Assembly: GCA_950295325.1 (NCBI GenBank)
Contig: OX485809.1
Coordinates: 35,653,081-35,717,080 of the forward strand
Reading direction: 5' to 3'
Source of the DNA: Polytrichum commune
Lineage: Eukaryota > Streptophyta > Polytrichopsida > Polytrichales > Polytrichaceae
Length of the DNA: 64,000 nucleotides
Shown here piece after piece: positions 56,681 through 64,000 of this stretch. The position numbers and the translations under genes were made by a program. How positions within the stretch are numbered: position 1 is the stretch's first letter; the number at the start of each line of letters is the position of its first letter. The notes beneath the pieces were generated by a model. The model was not told the origin of the DNA. It was given only the letters and a program-made list of their open reading frames with translations, and made no database searches.

Positions 56681-59208
56681 TGCTTCAAGACTCCATTCAC
56701 ACGCTCCGTTTTCCCATCCATTTGGGGATGCAAGGCCGTGCTAAACCTTAGTTTCATTCCGACCTCCTTAGAGAAATGCATTGAAAATGCACTTGTGAAC
56801 TTTGAATCTTGATCCCACACAATCACTCTTGGCAACCCGTGGTGCCTCAACCATCCTTTGAGAAAAGGCTATGCGGTCTCCAACGCGGTGGCGGTTCCCA
56901 CAATCGGCACCATGTGTGCCAACTTGGCAAACCGCTCTACCATCAACAAGATGGCATCATACCCATGTGACTCCGGCAAACTTGTGATCAAGTCCATGCA
57001 CATACTATGCCATGACGCCGACGGGATAGGCAACGGTTGCAAGAAACTGCCTTGCTTTTGGTAAGAGGCTCGGTTCACTTGGCACTTTGATTCAAGCCTT
57101 CACAAAGTAGGCTATATCTTCCTTTATGCACCGCCAATGGTACCTCCATGATACCATTCTATGGCGATTTTTTGTTTCTCCTCTAAGGCCGGCAATAGGA
57201 CTATCAAATTCCTCCTTCAAAACCGATAGCCTCTACTTGCCTTGTGGCACATACACCCAACTTTGCTTGCACTTGAACAATCCGTCCACCAACTTAACCT
57301 CTTTGAGCACCTTGCTCTTGCGAAGCTCACCTAAAAGCTTTTGTGCTTTGGGGTAGTTAATTTACCCCTCCCGTATCTTGCATCACAAGTTTGCTTCGCC
57401 GGCACACATTAGCCACAAGGTTTGGATGGTTCTCATTGCTTGGAATTGTTCCGGTCTACTTCGCGCATCCGGCACCACATTTCCACGGTCCGGTTTGTGG
57501 ATCAAATCCACCTTCATAAGCGCCAAACTATCATGTCACCGCAATGACTTGGCGCGCACTTACGCTTGAATGTCAAAATTCTTTTAGGACACATTGTCCA
57601 TGTAGACCTTTGCTTTGTGCAACCCCAAATAGTATTGCCACATCTTCAAGTAATGCACTACGGCAAAGAAGTTGTTTGGCATGAGTTGGTTGTCTTCTTT
57701 GACAACCATCGAGCTTCATGCTCCCATATGCAATGGCCATCCAATTACACATAATCCACCATTGGCAAAGTCGCTCACCCCCGTATGCACCTCAAAAGGT
57801 TTGTCAAGCTCCGCGAACTTGAGCACGGGCGTCTAAGAACACTTGCTCTCAAGCTCCCCAAAGACTTGGTGGCAAGGCTCATCCCACTCTTGGGATAGTC
57901 ATTTCTTCCACAAGTCGGATAAGGTCGGATAACCATCAAGCTTAACGCTCTCATATGCAATGGCCATCCATCCTACGTTAACCATCCGCCAATGCCAAAG
58001 TCACTCGCCCCCGTATGCACCTCAAAAGGTTTGTCAAATTTCGCAAACTTGAGCACGGGCGGCGAAGAGAACTTTCTCTTAAGTTCCCCAAAGGCTTTGT
58101 GGCAAGGCTCATCCCACTCTTGGGATAACCATTTCTTGCACAAGCCGGACAAGGTTCGACAACCATGGAGCTTAATGCTCCCACAAGCAATGGTCATCCA
58201 TCTTGGATCAACATCCACCAATGGTAAAATCCTTCGCCTCCATGTGCACCTCAAAATGCTTATGAAAACCCGGAAACTTAACCACGTCTTGTGAAGAGAA
58301 CTTGCTTTTGAGCTCCCCAAAGGCTTGGCGACAAGGCTCATCCCACTCTTGGGATAGCCATTTCCCTCAATAAGTTGAATAAGGTCCTAGCAACCTTAAA
58401 AAATTCTCGAATGAAGTGGTGGTAGTAGTTGGCTAGGCCAACAAATGACCTAAGCCCTTTTTGAATCAAGGGCCAATTCTCCTTTTGGATTGCCTTGACA
58501 TTCTTCATGTTCGTCCACCAACTTCCTTTGTCACCACATACCTCAAGAACTCGATCTCTCGTTGAGCAAAGCTATTTTTCACTCCTTGGCGGTAATTTTT
58601 TTTTTTTGGACAACACATTGGTGAATACATCCTTGTATCTCACCAACATCACACCAATGTTGTTTGGGGGAGGCCCATCTTTCCTAGCCTCCCCATACGT
58701 TCCTTGGAGTTGCTCCAATTGAACCACGACCATTATGTTTTCTATTTTTCATTTGGTCTATTAAGACCAAATTCGACTCGGGTCCTCCTACCATAGGAAT
58801 TCTTGTCAATTTGAACTTCAATTCTTTGCCATTATGACACATCATAATGCACTGCAAGCACACCGGCTTGCACCTCACATCTCTCATGTGAGTTTCAAAG
58901 AATGCGGCCTTCACAATGACATGCATTTCATCTATTTCACATGGTGTGAAATTTTGATAAAAATCCAATGTCCCACATTGAAAGGTTACATGCATCGCGA
59001 ACTCCTTCGTCTCATGCGGTTCGCCCTTTCCAAACCGCACCTTGGTGGGTTTGCTCGCTTTATCAATTGGCAAGCTCCAACTCCCTTGTGAGCTTTGGGC
59101 TCATGAAAGAATCCGTTGCCTCTTTGTCAACTCATGAGACATATCTCCCATTCATTTGAGCCTCAAGGTACAAAAGACTTGGTCTCGGCTTAAGGCTACT
59201 AGCCTTGG
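56681..59208 (-). pseudogene. Family A gag-pol remnant, copy 2 (continuation of 31868)
   Basis: On the minus strand from 59208: the gag-protease linker (GGCCAAGGCTAGTAGCC), the protease-region frame 59073-58684 (ending NVWGG), RT/RNase H pieces with 229-bp repeats, the integrase zinc-binding region and core (stop after ATALETA at about 56869). It shares its lesions with copies 1 and the complete element. It is the other half of the gag interrupted by element B at 31868. Confidence 0.78.
57775..58370. repeat. ~230-bp tandem repeat in the RT/RNase H region (3 units)
   Basis: CATCCCACTCTTGGGATA recurs near 57878, 58109 and 58340. Confidence 0.8.
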
Positions 59209-59213
59209 CCACA

Positions 59214-60787
59214 TGTGAGGCCAAACCCCCCACCCTTAAGCGTCCGTAGTCCGAGTAGTGGGTTTGGGCTCACATTCCTCCGCGGTATTGGATTTGGACT
59301 TGGATGAGTCCATAGTGCAAGGTTCACCCTTCAAGTGGTCTTGGATTTAACTAGCTCCTTCATAAACCCAGCTCCTTCATAAACCCAGCTTCTTAGCTTT
59401 TAACTAAACAAACCCAGCTCCTTCATAAACCCAGCTCCTTCATGAACCCAGCTCCTTAGTTTCTAACTAAACAAACCCAGGTCCTTCATAAACCCAGCTC
59501 TTTACTTTCTAACTAAACAAACCCAGCTCTTTACTTTCTAACTAAACAAACCCAGCTCCTTCATAAACCCACAACTTTGTAGTTGTAATTCCCAACTACC
59601 TCACTAATTATTCAAGCCCTTAACTAATCTTCCTACCTAATTTCCCTAATTCTACTAACAACCCCTTTCTAATCACACAATTCTTCTCTAATCCTAAAAT
59701 CCTAAAATCCTAGAGAGGAGAGGGGGAGAGAGAATTTCCTAACTTCACTAAGACTAACTAATCCACACAAGTATATTTTTGCACTCATCACAACATCAAG
59801 TGCTCAACTCTTAAACATGGAACTTGCAACCACGTGTATTCAAAACATGAACTTAAAGTACCACAAATTGGAATCATGAATTAACTTTAAAATCCTTCAC
59901 GTCAACACTAATTCTACCAAGAGGTCAAGCCCTCTTCAAGGCTAACAAGCCTTGGCTCTCAAACTAAAAACTAAGCACACACATGTGCTCCAATATGGCT
60001 TCCCACACCCACACTTATAACTCGTGGGGTGCCTTGGAGCACAAAGGAAAGAGAGGATGAGTGAGGGAAGAATGAGGGATTATATAGTAAGCTTGAGGGG
60101 GTGAGCACCCTCAAGGCTCACGATAAGCCCTTGAGATTTCCTCCTACTTAGTAGGCGCCAATCCTATCTTCTAAACCTTCCTCCCTCAAATGATCAACAA
60201 GGATCCTAATTCGAACATTTAACTAGCCTTGGCTTTCTACCTACCACACTTTACCAAACTTGGGATGCTTCAACCCAAACTTAGCCTCCTTCGCTTTCCG
60301 CCGCCATAACTTTCTCCCCTTACTTTCCCAAATCGTCGCTCACCACTTAATTCAAACCACGATGCTTAACTCGTGATTTGATTGGTGCTTTGAGAATTTG
60401 CTTATCCTCCACCTTGCATTCTTCCTTGGGCCTTCCCCATTAAGTGGCCATGATGAGGTGGTCCACTTGTGCGCTCCATGTGATCCTCCATTCATCCCAA
60501 TTCGAATGCACTTGCCTCTTGAGTCACTTTGGTTGTCTCCATCCATTTGTACTAGCCTACTCACTAACTACTCAATCCAAGTTCTCCTTACCTATCCTCA
60601 TTCACTCAAATCCTTCCGAAGGTAAAAACACAATAACAACTCACATCCTAGCCTCTTACAACATGGTACTTCTAAGACTAACATTTCACTCTTTTTATAT
60701 TTTTGTGAAGTAACATGCTACTTCAAAGTGCATCAACTAACGTTTCAAGGGTCTAAGACTAAATGTGGGCACCCTTTTGGGCTCACA
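59214..60787 (-). mobile_element. Family B 3' LTR, inverted, TSD TGTGG
   Basis: A 1574-bp LTR, read on the minus strand from TGTGAGCCC (60787) to GGCCTCACA (59214), followed by TGTGG (plus CCACA, 59209-59213). It matches 31869-33709 but lacks about 270 bp. Contains the same TATA box (near 60080) and minisatellite (59345-59575). Confidence 0.93.
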
Positions 60788-60848
60788 TAATTGGCGACCA
60801 TCGGGGGATGAATCCAAACATCTCTTGCTCCAAGGGTAAGTTGCCTAG

Positions 60849-63056
60849 TCAAGCTCGGTACTCCTTACATCTACTTCCCGATGTACGGGTAGGAAAGAGC
60901 TCACCATTCAACGTTTCCAATTGAATTGAATTATTAGGAAAGACCTCATAGACAAGGTAAGGTCCTAACCATACCGCATTGAATTTCGCCGGAAATTCAA
61001 GCTTTCGTGCGTCTTGAATCATGACCATCATTCCCGGTGTTAGGGCCCTTCTCTTATGTCGTTTGTCGAAAGTAATCTTTCTCCTTCTTTGGATTGCCTC
61101 AATATGTTGAGCCGCCATTCTCCTCCCTTCGTCAAGTGCTTCCAAATCGGTTAGTCGATTTCGTAAGGATTGACTTTCGGTAAGTCTCGTACTCACGGCC
61201 ACCCTAAGTGACTCGACTTCATATTCGATTGGTAGTGTCGCTTCAAGACCATAGACTAAGGAAAATGGTGTAGCACGCGTAGTTACCTTATAGGTTGTAC
61301 GGTATGCCCAAAGTGCCGCCGTTAGTTTCGTATCCCAATCCCGCTTCGAGTCTATAACCGTCTTGCATAGTATACTCACCAAAATTCCGTTAACCCTTTC
61401 CGTTTGTCCATTGGTTTGTGGGTGGTAGGGAGTAGTCTTCCGGTGATCAATTTTAAATTTCTCTGTCATCTCTCGAATCAAGTCATTCAAAAAGTGAGTA
61501 CCCCTATCGCTTACTAGGATCTTCGGCACCCGGAACCGCGAAATTATGTTTTCGTACATAAATGTTGCCGCGTGTTCCGCCGTGTCGGTCTTCACCGCTT
61601 TGGCTTCCGCCCACTTGGTGAGGTACTCGGTTGCCACCACAATATATTTCATTCCTTTTGAAGATTGGGGATGGACCTCACCCACATAGTCGATGCCCCA
61701 TTTTTCGAAAGGAATTAAGGGTAATGATACATGTAAAGGCATCTCCATTCTAAGGTCGTTTCGGGCATACCGTTGGCAAGCGTCGCATTTCCTTACATAG
61801 TCATGGGCGTCCTTAAATAGTGTAGGCCAAAAGTAGCCCGCTCTAAGTATTTTTTGCCCGGTGAGTTGACCCGAGAAGTGACCGCCGCAAGCGCTATCGT
61901 GGCAAGCGATTAAAATCGCTTCAACCTCCGTTTTTGACACGCATCGTCGTAAAATACCATCGGACCCCCTTCTAAACAACCTATGGCCCACTACAACAAA
62001 TTGCCTACTATTTACCCTCACCTTCCTTCTCTCTTCTTTTGTCCACTCTTTGGGCAACTTGTGGGTTGTTAGAAATTCCACTATGCCCGCATACCACTCC
62101 GGTGTAGAAGTGACCACAAAGAGGCTATCATCTACTAACATATCATTTACCGGATTTTTTCCTATCTCCTCCGACAACCTAGACAAGTGGTCCGCTTGTA
62201 AATGCATACGACCCGGTTTATATTCCACCGTGTAGTCGAATTCTTCTAATAACAAAACCCACCTAGCTAACCTACCACTTAACTCCGCCTTGTTAATTAG
62301 ATACTTGATAGCCATGTGGTCAACAAAAAATACAACCGGGTTGCACATGAGGTAATGCCTAAACTTTTTAACGGAAAACACCATGGCTAGGCACTCCCTC
62401 TCCGTTGTAGAGTAGTTTCTTTCGGCGGGGGTCAATTGCTTACTCGCATAAGCTATAGGTTGATCCTTCTCTTTTTCTCCCGTTGCTTGACAAAGCGCAC
62501 TCCCTATTGCCACATTACTAGCATCACAATAGACGTGAAAAGGTTTACCCCAATTGGGTGGTATCAACACCGGATAGGTGCTCAACCTATCCCGCACTTC
62601 CTCAAAGGCTTTTTGACAAGCATCCGTCCACTCGAATTTGACATCCTTTTTGAGCAAATGGGTAATGGGCACCGCTATCTTTGAAAAATTAGGAATAAGT
62701 TCCCGGTACCATCCCACATGTCCTAACAACTTAGAGATCCCCTTGGAATTGGTTGGAGTTGCCAAGTCGCTTATGGCCGCAATCTTATCCGGATCGGGTT
62801 CTCTACCTTTCTCACTAACAACATAACCCAACAACACTCCCTTATTCACTCCCAAAAATGTCTTATCCGGGTTCAATGCTAACCTCATCTTCCTACACCT
62901 AACCAATGCCTCCCTAACACAATGTAGGTGATCATCCACATTACTTTGTGTGCTAAAATCGTCCACAAAGACGGTCATGGATTTGAACAACAAGTCGGTG
63001 AAGATATACATTACTAATCGTTGGAAAGTAGCCGGGGCATTACATAACCCAAATGG
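60849..63056 (-). CDS. Family B RT (3' part)-RNase H-integrase, Ty3/gypsy
   Basis: A long open minus-strand frame ending at 60849. RT retains PFGLCNAPATFQ and the active-site FVDDF (~40-44); upstream RT motifs are missing because the junction at about 63056 joins family A gag. RNase H has YCDAS (D188), TTERECLAM (E231) and FVDH (D256). Integrase has the HHCC zinc-binding residues (H396, H403, C434, C437), catalytic D466 (WGIDYVGE), D527 (VSDRGTHF) and E563 (NGQTERVNG), and a C-terminal MVMIQDARK/KFNAVWLGPYLVYE module with no chromodomain. It is the 3' half of the element that starts at 31869; about 50 residues of RT are missing between the halves. The first ~10 codons of the open frame (63086-63057) are antisense to family A gag. 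Confidence 0.92.
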   Translation of the reverse strand, partial: PFGLCNAPATFQRLVMYIFTDLLFKSMTVFVDDFSTQSNVDDHLHCVREALVRCRKMRLALNPDKTFLGVNKGVLLGYVVSEKGREPDPDKIAAISDLATPTNSKGISKLLGHVGWYRELIPNFSKIAVPITHLLKKDVKFEWTDACQKAFEEVRDRLSTYPVLIPPNWGKPFHVYCDASNVAIGSALCQATGEKEKDQPIAYASKQLTPAERNYSTTERECLAMVFSVKKFRHYLMCNPVVFFVDHMAIKYLINKAELSGRLARWVLLLEEFDYTVEYKPGRMHLQADHLSRLSEEIGKNPVNDMLVDDSLFVVTSTPEWYAGIVEFLTTHKLPKEWTKEERRKVRVNSRQFVVVGHRLFRRGSDGILRRCVSKTEVEAILIACHDSACGGHFSGQLTGQKILRAGYFWPTLFKDAHDYVRKCDACQRYARNDLRMEMPLHVSLPLIPFEKWGIDYVGEVHPQSSKGMKYIVVATEYLTKWAEAKAVKTDTAEHAATFMYENIISRFRVPKILVSDRGTHFLNDLIREMTEKFKIDHRKTTPYHPQTNGQTERVNGILVSILCKTVIDSKRDWDTKLTAALWAYRTTYKVTTRATPFSLVYGLEATLPIEYEVESLRVAVSTRLTESQSLRNRLTDLEALDEGRRMAAQHIEAIQRRRKITFDKRHKRRALTPGMMVMIQDARKLEFPAKFNAVWLGPYLVYEVFPNNSIQLETLNGELFPTRTSGSRCKEYRA

Positions 63057-63060
63057 TGGA

Positions 63061-64000
63061 ATGAACTTGGTGCAAATGAGGCACACGGGGTCCCTTAAGG
63101 CCTATGTACGCGATTTTAACGCCCAAATGAATGCTACACCTAAGATGGATGAATTTGCCAAGAGATGCATTTTCTTAGGTGGCTTACAAAAGTGGGTGGT
63201 AGACGCCTTGTTCAAGTTTCCAAAGCTTCCCGAGGACGTGGCGGGGATCATTAAGATCGCGGAGAGAATTGAAGCCGACGGCCCCGAAAGAAAGTCAAGC
63301 GGCCCCGCACAACAAAGCGGCTCGAGTCGAAATATGTCTCGAGGCAAAGAGCGCAAGAAATTTGGGCCATCCAACCATTTCAAAGGACAACCCGACGGGA
63401 CAAATTCCACCAAGGGTGGCTACCAAGGAGGAAAACCACCCAATGTAGGAATTAAAGGAGGCGACATGAAGGACAAGCGGTGCCACAAATGTGGCAAACT
63501 TGGTCATTTTCAAGCGGCGTGCCCCGACAACAAGGTGAGTGTCAAGACAAATCGTGGTTGTACCGCCGACCAAATGCTAGAAGGTGGCTTTGTGGCCAAG
63601 GCTAGTAGCCTTAAGCCAAGGCCAAGTCTTTTGTTCCTTAAAGCCGAAATCAATGGTCGGAATGTCTCATGCTTGGTTGATACAGGGGCAACGCACTCCT
63701 TCATGAGCCCGAAACTTGCGAAGGAATTGGGCTTGCCAACGGGTAGAGCGGGCAAGCCCATTAACGTGCGGTTCGCAAAGGGCGAGCCGCATGAGACGAA
63801 GGAGGTAGCGTTGAACGTGAACTTAAAGTGTGGGACGTTGGAGTTTAAGGAGAATTTCACACTTTGTGAAATGGATGAGGTGGACCTCATTTTGGGGGAC
63901 ACCTTCTTCGAGACTCACACGGTGGATGTGAGGCGCAAGCCGGTGCGGCTTGTAGTTTGTCGTAATGGCAAGGAAATGACTTTAAAGTTGACGAGGACTC
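63061..64000 (+). CDS. Family A gag-protease, open and continuing past the window
   Basis: One frame with no stop from the ATG at 63061 to the window edge (313 codons). The gag C-terminus has KMDEFAKRCIFLGGLQKWVV and a Gly/Lys/Gln-rich linker. The zinc knuckle is CHKCGKLGHFQAAC (C141, C144, H149, C154; CX2CX4HX4C). The protease has CLVDTGATHSFMSP (D207 of the DTG triad) and GDTFFETHTVDVRRKP. The gag N-terminus is missing because the frame starts at the inversion junction (~63056). Unlike every other copy here it has a single 56-bp linker unit and no lesions, so it represents the coding-competent form of family A. Confidence 0.9.
   Translation, partial: MNLVQMRHTGSLKAYVRDFNAQMNATPKMDEFAKRCIFLGGLQKWVVDALFKFPKLPEDVAGIIKIAERIEADGPERKSSGPAQQSGSSRNMSRGKERKKFGPSNHFKGQPDGTNSTKGGYQGGKPPNVGIKGGDMKDKRCHKCGKLGHFQAACPDNKVSVKTNRGCTADQMLEGGFVAKASSLKPRPSLLFLKAEINGRNVSCLVDTGATHSFMSPKLAKELGLPTGRAGKPINVRFAKGEPHETKEVALNVNLKCGTLEFKENFTLCEMDEVDLILGDTFFETHTVDVRRKPVRLVVCRNGKEMTLKLTRT

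Larger units (their letters stand above)
38521..63056. other. Putative ~24.5-kb inverted segment
   Basis: Both ends cut one family B element and both LTR flanks carry the same TGTGG in opposite orientation. The MULE-like gene halves and the copy-2 family A halves also change strand across these two points and nowhere else. Junctions lie at GTTGGGGCCAAG (38521-38533) and AAATGGTGGAATG (63051-63063). About 150 bp of RT, and LTR end plus gag start of a family A copy, are missing at the breakpoints. A misassembly could give the same picture. Confidence 0.8.

Noticed and set aside
60398-60713. Two open frames conserved with 31943-32258
   Set aside because: They lie inside the two family B LTRs, so their identity reflects LTR identity.

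Overview
This is a plant nuclear DNA window, probably from a non-seed land plant (fern, lycophyte or bryophyte). The evidence is GT-AG intron genes, chromodomain Ty3/gypsy, second-type Ty3/gypsy and Ty1/copia retrotransposons with plant-type primer sites, MULE-like and DUF7869-like transposase-type genes, and no bacterial operon layout. The lineage guess rests on remembered family resemblance and is not proven. Almost everything after 12 kb is retrotransposon sequence layered into older genes.

Layout. 0.2-2.5 kb: a fold-back hairpin and a frameshifted zinc-finger/AT-hook-like gene fragment (minus) cut by an LTR. 3.8-8.0 kb: an 11-exon minus-strand gene whose exons sum to exactly 1089 codons. 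It carries a ParB-like N-terminal motif and a beta-class (permuted) amino-methyltransferase C-terminus, with one in-frame TAG and eroded catalytic motifs. 8.1-12.3 kb: no recognised gene, a CACTA-like MITE, and an 18-unit, 64-bp array built on a 22-bp BamHI-centred palindrome. 12.3-14.1 kb: a small minus-strand gene remnant with a solo LTR in an exon. 14.7-21.8 kb: a MULE-like transposase gene interrupted by a solo LTR, by a 2.8-kb non-coding insertion, and finally by a retrotransposon complex. Its SWIM-type C-terminus resumes on the minus strand at 53.06-51.93 kb.

Family A is a chromovirus with a ~975-bp LTR (ends TGTCGCGCACC and GGGTTGCGACA), an initiator-Met primer site and 5-bp target duplications. 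It is present as five solo LTRs with matching duplications (12.7, 17.1, 21.85, 23.9, 27.4 kb), a sixth at 55.7 kb, one complete element (40.96-48.01 kb) inside a DUF7869-like gene, and several nested or partial elements. Most internal regions share the same stop codons and the same 56-bp and 229-bp tandem repeats, so a defective lineage has been amplifying. An open gag-protease frame runs off the right edge (63.06-64.0 kb).

Family B is a second gypsy element with a 1.57-1.84-kb LTR (TGTGAGCCC...GGCCTCACA). It inserted into a family A gag with duplication TGTGG. It is now split: LTR-gag-protease-half RT lies on the plus strand (31.87-38.52 kb) and half RT-RNase H-integrase-LTR on the minus strand (63.06-59.21 kb). 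The two ends carry the same duplication in opposite orientation, so 38.5-63.05 kb appears to be a ~24.5-kb inversion with small deletions at both breakpoints, or an assembly error of that shape. Undoing it makes the layers consistent: MULE-like gene, then A, then A, then B, with copia and the DUF7869-like gene downstream.
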